From an uncultured Gammaproteobacteria bacterium (GTDB lineage Bacteria > Pseudomonadota > Gammaproteobacteria > GCA-001735895): a stretch of DNA of 64,000 bases. A program made the position numbers and the translations under genes. The stretch spans positions 1 through 64,000 of the forward strand of contig CAJXUC010000001.1 of NCBI GenBank assembly GCA_913061315.1, read 5' to 3'. Shown here piece after piece: positions 27,905 to 37,000 of the stretch. A model generated the notes under the pieces. It was not told the DNA's origin and ran no database searches. It was given only the letters and a program-made list of their open reading frames with translations. Every line of letters begins with the position of its first letter. The stretch's first letter is position 1.

Positions 27905-27991
27905 TTCACTGCCTATGCATTACTGATAAGAAAATTGACTCGAGTTTGTACATGAATTGGTATAAGAAAGTTTTCCATTGAGCTGGTTAGT

Positions 27992-28375
27992 TTAATCAAG
28001 TGCAAGAATTGCGTCCATCTCGACTTCTGAACCTTTAGGCAATGCAGACACTTCTATAGCGGCTCTGGCTGGGTAGGGCTCAGAAAAATATTTTGCCATG
28101 GTTTCGTTTACGATGGGAAAATTTGATAAGTCGGTAAGGAAAATATTAAGTTTTACGACGTCTTTTAAATTACCACCAGCCGCCTCTGATACCGCTGTAA
28201 GGTTATCAAATACACGGGTAATCTGAGCCTCTATACCCCCACTAACAATTTCCATCGTAGCTGGATCCAGTGGAATTTGCCCCGAAATATAAACAGTGTT
28301 GTCGACTTTAACTGCTTGTGAATAGGTGCCAATTGCAGCGGGAGCTTTGTCAGTTTGAATAATGGTTTTTACCAT
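27992..28375 (-). CDS. ridA: 2-iminobutanoate/2-iminopropanoate deaminase RidA
   Basis: A 127-residue YjgF/YER057c/UK114-family enzyme that hydrolyses reactive imines/enamines. Conserved text includes [20 protein letters not shown] at the N-terminus, with the invariant Tyr and Gly of the pocket. The conserved Arg is in [14 protein letters not shown] near residue 104, with a C-terminal VEMDAI. It lies between spoT and recG, the usual order. Confidence 0.96.
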   Translation of the reverse strand: MVKTIIQTDKAPAAIGTYSQAVKVDNTVYISGQIPLDPATMEIVSGGIEAQITRVFDNLTAVSEAAGGNLKDVVKLNIFLTDLSNFPIVNETMAKYFSEPYPARAAIEVSALPKGSEVEMDAILALD

Positions 28376-28534
28376 GAGATAGTCTCTAATTGATTGAACT
28401 GTTTAAATAGAATGGAAAACAACTAAATTAAAAGCTGCATTATGCTTTAAAAAGTTTGCGTCGCAAAAATTTTTTGATGCTGATTGCTTAGGCCAGCCTA
28501 TCCATTTTAAATTGCAACCAGTTTTACTGGGTCT

Positions 28535-30706
28535 TTACTTACGAGCGATACGAATGACGACGGGCAGCAGGCGTAACTTTTTCATGATTCGAGCTAGGTG
28601 TATTCTATCGGTAACAACAACAACAAATTCAATAGTCGAAATTCGGCCATCCTTTTCTGTTAAATTAACGTGTTCGATGTTAGATGATGCATTCGCAATG
28701 GTCGTTGCAAGGTTGGCTAAAACACCGCGCTGATTGGCGACATCGATACGCAAGAAGGCGAGGTATTCACCTTCGACATGATCGGACCATTGAACTGCAA
28801 GGTGTCGATTGTTGGTGCTGGTTTCAGCCATGTTGCGACAGCGCTGCTGATGCACAACAATGCCCTTTCCTGTTGACATATGACCAATGATGGCATCGCC
28901 AGGTACAGGTCTGCAACATTTGGCAAATGATACTACCATGCCTTCTGTGCCTTTAATGGCGAGTGGTTTGCCTGATTCATCAAAGGCCGTCGAATCGTCA
29001 TCCTCAATGTCATACATGGCTTTTGCAACCAAGCTGGAATTGCGATTTCCAAGACCAATTTGAGCCATTAACTCATCTTGATCCGTCATGCGATATTGAC
29101 TTAAAACACGATCTAGTCTTTCTTGGGTCATGGGTTCGTCACGCCCAACTATTTGATTAATTGACTGTTGCAAAAGACGCTGACCTAATGAAACTGCCTC
29201 GGTTGCCTGCAATGACTTAAGGAAGTGTCGGATATTAGTACGGGCTTTTGCTGTGATAACAAAGTCGAGCCAACTTGGGTGAGGACGGCTGGCATCTGAA
29301 CTGATAATTTCTATTGTTTGCCCATTATAAAGCTTACTGCTCAAGGGCAACATGCGGTTGTCAATGCGTGCGGCGACACAGGTATTACCGACATCGGTAT
29401 GCACGGCATAAGCAAAGTCGACTACGGTAGAGTCTTGAGGCAATTTTTTGATATCACCTTTTGGCGTAAACACATAGATTTCATCAGGGAATAAATCGAC
29501 CTTTACACTCTCTAAAAATTCTTGAGAGCTGCCCGACTTTTGCTGCATTTCGAGAAGACTCTTCAACCATTCTAAAGCACGATTTTGAGCTGAAGTAGCA
29601 CTATATTGGCCTTCTTTATAGATCCAGTGAGCGGCAATTCCAGACTCGGCAAAGTGGTCCATTTCGGTAGTACGTATCTGAACTTCAATGGGTACGCCGT
29701 GAGGTCCAAAAAGACTGCTGTGTAACGATTGATAACCATTAGTTTTTGGGATCGCAAGATAATCTTTAAAGCGACCTGGCAATGGCTTATAAAGGTTATG
29801 CACGACACCGAGTACACGATAGCAGTCGTCCTCAGAATCCGTCATGATGCGCACACCAAACACATCAGTTAACTCTTTAAAGCTGAGCTTTTTTTCTTTC
29901 ATTTTACGATAAATACTGTGGATATTTTTTTGTCGGTACTTAACTGAAGCAGAGATATTGGCTTCTTTTAGTCTATCTTTTATAGCATTTTCGATGGTAT
30001 TGAATATTTCTTTACGATGCCCCACAACTTGTTTACAGACGCTTTCGAGTGCACGAAAACGCATAGGGAAAGCACTTCGAATTGATAAGTCTAGAAGTTC
30101 ATGACGAACCTTAAAGATACCCAAACGATTTGCAATGGGTGCATAGATATCGGTCGTCTCTTTGGCAATACGACGACGCTTATCCGGTGGCATGGCATCC
30201 AGTGTGCGCATGTTATGTAAGCGATCGGCTAGTTTGATGATAATGACTCGAATGTCTTTTACCATTGCCAACATCATCTTACGGAAGTTTTCTGCGTGGG
30301 CTTCGGCTCTGCTCTGGAAATCAAGACTGGCTAGCTTGCTAACGCCATCTACTAATTCGGCGACTTCACTTCCAAACAGATCGGCTAATTGAGTTTTTTC
30401 GGTCGCAGTATCTTCAATTACGTCATGCAAAATTGCAGCGACAATACTACTCACATCCATGCGCATTTGACTCAGAATTAAAGCCACTTCAACCGGATGA
30501 CTGATGTAAGGCTCACCTGACACTCGGCTTTGTCCTTCGTGTGCCTTGGCACCTAACAAGAAAGCACGATAAACCTCTTCGACCTGGTGTGGCTCAAGAT
30601 ATGTCGAAAGTTCTGCACAAAGTTCATTAATCTTGGTGCTATCAGCACTTAACGGCCGATCATCGGTGACTATTTCGAACAGGTTAGCGTTTTCTACCCG
30701 AGACAT
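28535..30706 (-). CDS. spoT: Bifunctional (p)ppGpp hydrolase/synthetase SpoT
   Basis: A 723-residue RelA/SpoT homologue. The N-terminal HD hydrolase domain is intact (AAILHDVIEDT near residue 90 and KLADRLHNMRTL near residue 157). The synthetase domain spans about 230-345 with YQSLHSSLFGPHG and VEIQIRTTEMDHFAE-type text. TGS (DEIYVFTPKGDIKKLP) lies near residue 400 and a C-terminal ACT domain covers the last ~75 residues. Both active sites look complete, so it could make as well as degrade the alarmone. No rpoZ or gmk precedes it here. Confidence 0.95.
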   Translation of the reverse strand: MSRVENANLFEIVTDDRPLSADSTKINELCAELSTYLEPHQVEEVYRAFLLGAKAHEGQSRVSGEPYISHPVEVALILSQMRMDVSSIVAAILHDVIEDTATEKTQLADLFGSEVAELVDGVSKLASLDFQSRAEAHAENFRKMMLAMVKDIRVIIIKLADRLHNMRTLDAMPPDKRRRIAKETTDIYAPIANRLGIFKVRHELLDLSIRSAFPMRFRALESVCKQVVGHRKEIFNTIENAIKDRLKEANISASVKYRQKNIHSIYRKMKEKKLSFKELTDVFGVRIMTDSEDDCYRVLGVVHNLYKPLPGRFKDYLAIPKTNGYQSLHSSLFGPHGVPIEVQIRTTEMDHFAESGIAAHWIYKEGQYSATSAQNRALEWLKSLLEMQQKSGSSQEFLESVKVDLFPDEIYVFTPKGDIKKLPQDSTVVDFAYAVHTDVGNTCVAARIDNRMLPLSSKLYNGQTIEIISSDASRPHPSWLDFVITAKARTNIRHFLKSLQATEAVSLGQRLLQQSINQIVGRDEPMTQERLDRVLSQYRMTDQDELMAQIGLGNRNSSLVAKAMYDIEDDDSTAFDESGKPLAIKGTEGMVVSFAKCCRPVPGDAIIGHMSTGKGIVVHQQRCRNMAETSTNNRHLAVQWSDHVEGEYLAFLRIDVANQRGVLANLATTIANASSNIEHVNLTEKDGRISTIEFVVVVTDRIHLARIMKKLRLLPVVIRIARK

Positions 30707-30889
30707 TTTTAAGTCTATTACCTATTGTGATTTGGCGGTTTTTGACATGTAGTTATACCATATATGCCCAGAAGTGGTTAGGCTTAGAGCTATCAATTAA
30801 GTTGAATTTAAATCCTAGAATAAAGTGTTGCCTTGTTTAGCGTGCACTCCATATAAATTCTGGAGATAACTTAAAAGCCAGTCAGCAAA

Positions 30890-31333
30890 CTAACTTATAT
30901 TTGTCACATACTTAAGCACTTCAACTACCTGCTCTGGGGTTTGTGCCCAGGCCATTGCAGCGCCATCTACTTCTTTTAAAGGGTGGATAATATCATCGTC
31001 ATGTAAAGTAATGTATGGCGTACCCAACGCAGCGCAAAAGCCTGCATCAAAAGCAGCATTCCATTGCTTGTATTTATCACCAAACCGCACTACTGCGACG
31101 TCACATTGTTCGAGCAATGTTTTAGTTCGAATGGCATTGACCTTAGAGGACTTATGATCACGCCAAAAGCTATTGGTCTCTGCGCCAAGGACGTCACCTG
31201 CGGCATCACTTGCTTCGTGATTAGTCACAGCCGATGTAAAAATAATAGGCAGTGAGAGTGCTTGGGCGCCCTGTTTAATTTTTTCACGCCAGTCAGTGTG
31301 TATCTCACCCGATAGGTAAACAATGTATTCCAT
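30890..31333 (-). CDS. YtoQ-family protein
   Basis: A 147-residue protein matching the YtoQ family, whose fold resembles nucleoside 2-deoxyribosyltransferases. The start MEYIVYLSGEIHTDWR, the HEASDAAGDVLG segment and the VRFGDKYKQWNAAFDAGF block near residue 81 are strongly conserved family text. Biochemical function is unknown. It is monocistronic between spoT and the GntR regulator. An ATG at 31333 follows a purine-rich stretch. Confidence 0.85.
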   Translation of the reverse strand: MEYIVYLSGEIHTDWREKIKQGAQALSLPIIFTSAVTNHEASDAAGDVLGAETNSFWRDHKSSKVNAIRTKTLLEQCDVAVVRFGDKYKQWNAAFDAGFCAALGTPYITLHDDDIIHPLKEVDGAAMAWAQTPEQVVEVLKYVTNIS

Positions 31334-31384
31334 AGATATAGCCTCTATATTAAATTTTGGGAAGTAGGTTTGATCAAAAAAATG

Positions 31385-32104
31385 TTAATTAATTTCAGTT
31401 TTGTAACTAAACATATCTCCACGGCCTTTTGTGGTTCTGATTTCAATGACCTGATTATGACGAGTATACGTTGTTCGATTTAATACCAATACAGGTGCGT
31501 TAACTTCAATGTTTAAAATGGCGGCTGTTTTTTCTGTTGCACCTTCGGCCGTCAGAGTTTCTGCAGCCTTAATAATGGGAATGTTGTATTTATCAACCAC
31601 AACAGCATAAAATAAATCAGGAATGTGAATATCTTCACTTTCAAGACCAGGCAAAAGATCAGCTCGCCACCGGGAGTATTCAACCATAGCTGGTTTTGTA
31701 TCGATATAACCAATTCTTTCTATGTAGAGCAATTCAGAGTGGGTGGGTATTACCATTTTTAAACAATTAACACGATTCCCATTTTCGATATGCCGTTCGG
31801 ACGTTTTTTTATCGATGCGAACATCTTTACCTTCAGCACCACCGTATGAAAAGTATTTAAACAAACTATTATTAAAGTCAATTCGTGACACATAGGTGCC
31901 TTTACCCTGATGGCGATAAAGTTTTTTCTCCCAGACCAGATTATCGATTGCCTTTTTTACAGTACCCTGACTAACAGCCAGAGTTGCAGCTAACTGGGGC
32001 TCAGAGGGTATCAAGTCACCCGACACTAACTCGCCCGAATCAATAAAGGATACTATGTAATCTTCAACGATCCGATAGAGTGGTTTGTTTTTTTGGCGAT
32101 TCAT
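31385..32104 (-). CDS. GntR-family regulator with UTRA ligand domain
   Basis: A 239-residue transcription factor. The N-terminal winged helix-turn-helix (residues ~5-75) shows SGDLIPSEPQLAATLAVSQGTV and GKGTYVS. A UTRA effector-binding domain follows (residues ~90-235), ending in TYTRHNQVIEIRTTKGRGD. It diverges from the TctABC/dehydrogenase/ligase operon, and a 28-bp perfect palindrome lies in the intergenic space, so it very likely controls that operon in response to its substrate or an intermediate. Such regulators usually repress until ligand binds. Confidence 0.9.
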   Translation of the reverse strand: MNRQKNKPLYRIVEDYIVSFIDSGELVSGDLIPSEPQLAATLAVSQGTVKKAIDNLVWEKKLYRHQGKGTYVSRIDFNNSLFKYFSYGGAEGKDVRIDKKTSERHIENGNRVNCLKMVIPTHSELLYIERIGYIDTKPAMVEYSRWRADLLPGLESEDIHIPDLFYAVVVDKYNIPIIKAAETLTAEGATEKTAAILNIEVNAPVLVLNRTTYTRHNQVIEIRTTKGRGDMFSYKTEIN

Positions 32105-32265
32105 TGAAACCCTTTAATTTTGGAATAGGCGAGCCATCAACTATTCATAGTTAAGGCTTAGGACTGAACTCACATTTGGATTCTTTTATCTATTGAACCC
32201 TAATTATCAAGACAAATCGAGTGGCTAAATAGACTCTCAAGGGATCTTGGTGTTAAAAATTTTGA

Positions 32266-32294
32266 TTGACACTATTGTAAGCTGCTGTGAGAAT
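32266..32294 (+). promoter_or_regulatory. Likely sigma-70 promoter of the tct/dehydrogenase/ligase operon
   Basis: TTGACA at 32266-32271 is followed after 17 bases by GAGAAT at 32289-32294, preceded by TG (extended -10). The palindrome at 32300-32327 would then cover the transcription start. A second candidate -10, TATAAT at 32330-32335, lies just past the palindrome but has no good -35. Confidence 0.5.
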
Positions 32295-32299
32295 CAGCA

Positions 32300-32327
32300 C
32301 AACTAGGTCATATATATGACCTAGTTG
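32300..32327. promoter_or_regulatory. Perfect 28-bp palindrome, probable GntR operator
   Basis: The sequence is its own reverse complement over 28 bases, with arms CAACTAGGTCATAT. It lies between the divergent GntR gene and the transporter operon, 40 bp before the TctA start. The symmetric GGTCATAT...ATATGACC core is a plausible dimer site, and its position at the likely transcription start fits repression. Confidence 0.8.
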
Positions 32328-32367
32328 ACTATAATAAAAATCAAAACGGAAGAGGGAAATTGAAAGT

Positions 32368-33864
32368 ATGGACTTTCTAAACTATTTCGGTAACGTTTTT
32401 ACACCCTACCACTTAATGCTTTTATTTGGGGGCACAACGGCGGGATTAATTTTAGGCGCATTGCCTGGCTTGAGTCCAACTATGGCAGTCGCCTTAGTAA
32501 TTCCATTTACCTTTCATATGGAGCCAGCCAGTGGTTTGATTTTATTAGGAGCGATGTATACAGCTACCGTTGCAGGTGGAGCAATTAGTGCTATTTTAGT
32601 TAATGTACCTGGTGCTCCCGCTAATATTGCTACTGCTCTCGACGGACATCAAATGGCTCGTAAGGGTCGAGCCTCTGAAGCGTTGCACTATTGCTTTCTG
32701 AGTTCATTTGTTGGTGGTATTTTTGGTATCATTATTTTAATATTTTTTACCCCTCCCCTAGCAAAACTGGCTTTAAAGTTTGGACCGACAGAACTATTTT
32801 GGATTGCCATTTTAGGCATAACTGTTATTGGTACGATTGGCAATAAATCAGTCATAAAGGGCCTGATGGCGGGTCTATTTGGTCTTGCGATATCAACTAT
32901 TGGTGACAACCCAATGCTTGGTGAGCAGCGCTTTGTGTACAGTGAACATATGGAAAGCGGTATTCATATTGTGGTGGCATTGATTGGCCTATTTGCATTA
33001 CCCCAAATATTGACGTTACTGGAAGAATCAGGCAAATCAAAGGTAGGTACATATGCCTTAAGTGAAACAAAGTGGATAACGTCCCTCAAGTACAATGTGA
33101 CGCGTATAAAAGCCCTTAGTTTGGGGTCTACTATCGGTGCAATAGTTGGCATTATACCAGGTGCAGGTGGTCAAATAGCGGGTCTAGTCGCCTATGATCA
33201 AATTAAAAAGACCAGTCATAGCCCTGAAAATTTTGGGCAGGGTGAACCAGATGGCATTATTGCTGCTGAATCTGCGAATAATGCAATGGTTGGACCCTCT
33301 TTGGTACCGTTACTTACTTTGAGCATTCCCGGTAGCCCAACAGCAGCTGTGCTGTTGGGTGGCTTGCTCATCCATGGCTTATTCCCGGGGCCAGATTTGT
33401 TTACCGTCCATGCAGAAGTGATCTGGACGTTTATTGATTCACTTATTGTTGCGCAAGTTTTTATGGTTGTCATCGGCCTCTTTTTGAGCCGGCATAGTGG
33501 CTGGATTATGAAAGTTCCGCCACATTATATGGCTGCATCGATTCTAGTGCTTGCCGTCTTTGGGACCTACAGCATTCAATCGAGCTATTCTGATGTTTTG
33601 TTGATGGGTGTTCTAGGTATCACTATGTATTTCGCTAGCAAACTGGGATTCGGTCCAGCGCCTGTGGTGCTTGGTGTTATTTTAGGTCCTCTGGCTGAAG
33701 ATAATTTCTTGCAGGGCAAGCTCATTGGAGAAGCTGGTGATGGCATCTTTGATTATTTTTTTACTGGCACAATTAATCTAACATTGATCTTAGCGACATT
33801 AGGCTCAATTGCCTACAGTGTTTATGCCAGCCACAAGATGAATAAGAGGGTGATGCTGAAATGA
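32368..33864 (+). CDS. tctA: Tripartite tricarboxylate transporter large membrane subunit TctA
   Basis: A 498-residue polytopic membrane protein of the TctA family with about 11-12 hydrophobic segments. Characteristic glycine/proline-rich text includes GALPGLSPTMAVALVIP near residue 31 and its internal-repeat counterpart GAIVGIIPGAGGQIAGLVAY near residue 255, as well as TLSIPGSPTAAVLLGGLLIHG. With TctB and a TctC-type binding protein it forms a secondary carboxylate uptake system. It is the first gene of a five-gene operon and overlaps tctB by 4 bp. Confidence 0.93.
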   Translation: MDFLNYFGNVFTPYHLMLLFGGTTAGLILGALPGLSPTMAVALVIPFTFHMEPASGLILLGAMYTATVAGGAISAILVNVPGAPANIATALDGHQMARKGRASEALHYCFLSSFVGGIFGIIILIFFTPPLAKLALKFGPTELFWIAILGITVIGTIGNKSVIKGLMAGLFGLAISTIGDNPMLGEQRFVYSEHMESGIHIVVALIGLFALPQILTLLEESGKSKVGTYALSETKWITSLKYNVTRIKALSLGSTIGAIVGIIPGAGGQIAGLVAYDQIKKTSHSPENFGQGEPDGIIAAESANNAMVGPSLVPLLTLSIPGSPTAAVLLGGLLIHGLFPGPDLFTVHAEVIWTFIDSLIVAQVFMVVIGLFLSRHSGWIMKVPPHYMAASILVLAVFGTYSIQSSYSDVLLMGVLGITMYFASKLGFGPAPVVLGVILGPLAEDNFLQGKLIGEAGDGIFDYFFTGTINLTLILATLGSIAYSVYASHKMNKRVMLK

Positions 33865-34346
33865 TTAAGTCTAGTGCTATTAACTTTAAAAATTCTGAAC
33901 TTACCACAGCCTTTTATTCGTTCCTAGTCGCAGGACTATTTTGCTTCCTTTCTTTCTATGACACGGATGCGGATATCTATTTATTTCCAAGAATTATTGC
34001 TGTCACCTTATTGGTTTTTTCAGTGATTTTGCTGATTTCAAGCTTTCAGTTGAGCCGTTCATATTTAAAAAATAGTAATAGTAATGTTAAAAATGGTCTA
34101 TTTTTGAAAATTCTACCTGGCCTTTTGATTGGCTTTATTTACATGACCCTGATGGACGTCGTGGGATTCTATACGAGTGCATTTTTTATATTTCTTGCTT
34201 TTTTATTATTGTATGGCAAACGAGAAATGACTGATCCAAAAGCTTTTATTAAGAAAGTGGCGATATCGATTGGCTTTGTTTTTGTGCTCTATCTGCTATT
34301 TTGGCAAGGGCTACACGTAAGGACTCCGATAGGTTTATTATTATAG
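33861..34346 (+). CDS. tctB: Tripartite tricarboxylate transporter small membrane subunit TctB
   Basis: A 161-residue protein with four predicted membrane helices (about residues 16-34, 42-62, 88-122, 133-155), the usual TctB pattern. Its ATG overlaps the tctA stop by 4 bp. Sequence conservation in this family is low, so the call depends on topology, size and position between tctA and the binding protein. Confidence 0.88.
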   Translation: MIKSSAINFKNSELTTAFYSFLVAGLFCFLSFYDTDADIYLFPRIIAVTLLVFSVILLISSFQLSRSYLKNSNSNVKNGLFLKILPGLLIGFIYMTLMDVVGFYTSAFFIFLAFLLLYGKREMTDPKAFIKKVAISIGFVFVLYLLFWQGLHVRTPIGLLL

Positions 34347-34470
34347 GGCCAGTGTAGTTAATTAATAATAACTTCAACCGTAAATCTCCATTGCGTGAAT
34401 GTAGATTTATACAAATAGTTAAAACACGCAAAACTTTAAAATCATAAAAAAGAGGAAGAGGAACAGTCTA

Positions 34471-35463
34471 ATGAATATAAACAAAAGTTTGATCAAAAAG
34501 GCGGCAATCACTGTCGCCTCAACAGCCCTCCTGTTGAGTGTAGCTGGTGCCAGCTTTGCTGATTATCCTGATCGTCCTATTGGCGTAATGGTTGCCTATA
34601 ACCCTGGGGGAGCAACGGACTTTCAGGCTCGTATTGCTACACTAGCCTCAGCAAAAGAAAAAGACGGTAAAGCCCTTTCAGTGGGTCAGCCTATTTATGT
34701 AACTAACAAGCCTGGTGCTGGTGGTCGTAAGGGTTGGAACTGGTTTGCAGATAAAGCGCCCTCTGATGGTTATATGTTGGCAGCCTATAATGTGCCTCAT
34801 TTCATTGCGCAATCGATAGTGTTTGATACAAAATATAATATTAATAATCTTGAGCCAGTCGGAAACTGGGGTGCTGATCCTGCTGTATTGATTGTTGGCA
34901 AGGACAGTGAATTTAATACCGCAACTGAATTAGTCGCTTATGCCAAAAAGAATCCTGGCAAAGTAACTGTCTCTGGAGCAGGTAAATTTGTGGGCCATCA
35001 TATTGCTCATTTACAACTTGCAAAAGCAGCTGGTGTCAAATTAACATATGTACCAGGTAAAGGCGGCGTTGGCGCTATGAAACTAGTTAAAGGGGGCCAA
35101 GTTAAAGCTGGCTTCAATAACCTTTCTGATGCAGCGCGTGCTCAGGGCGACATCAAAATTTTAGCTGTAGCTGATCTTGAACGCCATGCCTTTTTACCTG
35201 ATGTACCAACCTTAATGGAACTTGGTATTTTGGTCGATAATTCAAGTGTCAATTTTCGTGGTTTGATGGTCCCTAAAGGAACACCTGCCAACGTGATCAG
35301 TCATCTTGAAAAAACAGTACCTGTTATGTTTAACGACAAAAAGACATTAGGGAAAATGAAACAAACTAATTCACCAGTCCGGATTATGACCCGAAACGAA
35401 GTAATTGCGATGTGGAAGGAACGACAGTCGGCTCTCACAGAGTTATTGAAAGACCTTAAGTAA
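34471..35463 (+). CDS. tctC: TctC-family periplasmic substrate-binding protein
   Basis: A 330-residue extracytoplasmic receptor. The signal peptide ends near residue 30 (LLLSVAGASFADYPDRP). The mature protein has the Bug/TctC fold signatures: YPDRPIGVMVAYNPGGATDF, then VTNKPGAGGRKGWNWF, and VSGAGKFVGHHIAHLQLAKAAG. AGAGGAAGAGGAA sits about 8 bases before the ATG at 34471, a strong binding site suited to the high expression expected for a receptor. It is separated by 124 bp from tctB and followed by a stem-loop. The ligand is inferred to be the carboxylate used by the next two enzymes. Confidence 0.9.
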   Translation: MNINKSLIKKAAITVASTALLLSVAGASFADYPDRPIGVMVAYNPGGATDFQARIATLASAKEKDGKALSVGQPIYVTNKPGAGGRKGWNWFADKAPSDGYMLAAYNVPHFIAQSIVFDTKYNINNLEPVGNWGADPAVLIVGKDSEFNTATELVAYAKKNPGKVTVSGAGKFVGHHIAHLQLAKAAGVKLTYVPGKGGVGAMKLVKGGQVKAGFNNLSDAARAQGDIKILAVADLERHAFLPDVPTLMELGILVDNSSVNFRGLMVPKGTPANVISHLEKTVPVMFNDKKTLGKMKQTNSPVRIMTRNEVIAMWKERQSALTELLKDLK

Positions 35464-35503
35464 TAGGTCGATAGAGTGTCGTCTAGTAAGGGCGTGGTAA
35501 AAA

Positions 35504-35527
35504 GCCGGGAGTTGTAAGCTCCCGGTT
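35504..35527 (+). terminator. Intercistronic stem-loop between tctC and the dehydrogenase gene
   Basis: CCGGGAG (35505-35511) pairs exactly with CTCCCGG (35519-35525) around a seven-base loop, with flanking G-T and A-T pairs. No T-run follows. It probably stabilises the receptor transcript or partly attenuates expression of the downstream enzymes rather than ending transcription. Confidence 0.55.
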
Positions 35528-35570
35528 GGCTCAAATCCTATTAAAACCAGAAATAAGGAGAACTTTAAAA

Positions 35571-36998
35571 ATGCCTTCGAATGAAAATTCACAGGTGAAA
35601 AATAGTGTGGCTTCGTTAATTCGTAAGGCACATGTGGCGCAACAAATTTATAATGACTATGACCAGACTCAGGTTGATGAAGTTGTTACTGCCATTGGTT
35701 GGGCAATTATCAATCCAGTTAATAATCACTTGTTGACAACAATGGCAATAAAAGACACGGGTATAGGTAAATATGAAGATAAGATAATTAAAAATTATCG
35801 AAAAACATTGGGGCTATTGCGAGACTTACAGGATGCAAAATCCGTGGGCGTTATTGCTGAGTATCCAGAAAAGGGGCTGATAGAAATCGCACGGCCTGTG
35901 GGCGTTGTGGGCGCAGTAATACCGTCGACTAACCCGGTTGCCACCCCAGTTAATAAAACCATCAATGCACTCAAGGGTAGGAATGCAATCATCTTGGCAC
36001 CTTCACCTAAAGGCCAAAAAGTGTGTGAAAAGTTGGTTGAATTAATGCATGTTGAATTAAAAAGAGTAGGAGCACCAATTGATTTAGTCCAACACTTGTC
36101 TCTACCGGTGAATAAGGCAGACACCTATGAGTTAATGCGTGAAGTTGACTTAATAGTTGCGACTGGGTCAGGCAACAACGTTAAAGCTTGTTACGAAAGT
36201 GGAACGCCAGCACTTGGTGTTGGTGCCGGCAATGTATCCGTAATTATTGATGAGTGCGCTAATCTAAAAGATGCTGCCAGCAAAATAAAAGCATCCAAAA
36301 CGTTTGATAATGCCACCAGCTGCTCTTCAGAAAACAGCGTTGTTATCGTTGACAGTATTTATGATCTTATGATTAAAGCGTTGAGTGAAGAAGGAGCCTG
36401 CTTGCTTGATGCCCAAGAAAAACAAAAGCTTCAAGAAGGTCTTTGGCAAAACGGTCAATTGAGTCGGGATGTTATTGCGCAGAGTGCAGCGAATATCAGC
36501 CAACTAACTGGCCTCAATCGACCAGCGCTAAAGCAGGCCAGTATGTTGTTGGTTGAAGAGACGGGTATTGGGCCTGATTACCCTTTTTCTGATGAAAAAC
36601 TGAGTCCTGTACTCACCGTTTATCGAGCCACAGATTTTGATCATGCCTTTAAAATAGTAAACAAAATTCTGAACTATAAGGGAAAAGGGCATTCTGTCGG
36701 TATCCATAGTAATAATAACGGTCATATCTTAAAACTGGGTCTAGACCTACCGACCTGTCGCGTTATTGTGAATCAGGCTCATTGCTTTGCCACTGGTGGC
36801 AGTTTTGATAACGGTTTGCCGTTTTCGTTGTCGATGGGCTGTGGTTCATGGGGTAGCAATAGTATCCCTGATAATTTGAACTATAGGCATTACCTTAATA
36901 CGACTCGAATTGCCCGAACAATCCCAAAAAATCAGCCATCAGATGCTGATATTTTTAGTGCGTTTTGGAGTAAGTATAATATTGAGGCGACATCTTAA
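35571..36998 (+). CDS. Acylating (CoA-dependent) aldehyde dehydrogenase, SauS-like
   Basis: About 475 residues from the ATG at 35571, which has AAGGAGAA upstream; the longer frame from TTG 35526 is less likely. It belongs to the EutE/AdhE-N/SauS acylating class rather than the hydrolysing class: GVVGAVIPSTNPVATPVNK near residue 105, the cysteine region NATSCSSENSVV near residue 243 and ATGGSFDNGLPFS-type text near the C-terminus. It interconverts acyl-CoA and aldehyde with NAD(P)H. Coupled by a 2-bp gap to an acyl-CoA ligase, the pair could activate and reduce a carboxylate. Sulfoacetyl-CoA to sulfoacetaldehyde is my leading hypothesis. Confidence 0.82.
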   Translation: MPSNENSQVKNSVASLIRKAHVAQQIYNDYDQTQVDEVVTAIGWAIINPVNNHLLTTMAIKDTGIGKYEDKIIKNYRKTLGLLRDLQDAKSVGVIAEYPEKGLIEIARPVGVVGAVIPSTNPVATPVNKTINALKGRNAIILAPSPKGQKVCEKLVELMHVELKRVGAPIDLVQHLSLPVNKADTYELMREVDLIVATGSGNNVKACYESGTPALGVGAGNVSVIIDECANLKDAASKIKASKTFDNATSCSSENSVVIVDSIYDLMIKALSEEGACLLDAQEKQKLQEGLWQNGQLSRDVIAQSAANISQLTGLNRPALKQASMLLVEETGIGPDYPFSDEKLSPVLTVYRATDFDHAFKIVNKILNYKGKGHSVGIHSNNNGHILKLGLDLPTCRVIVNQAHCFATGGSFDNGLPFSLSMGCGSWGSNSIPDNLNYRHYLNTTRIARTIPKNQPSDADIFSAFWSKYNIEATS

Positions 36999-37000
36999 AA

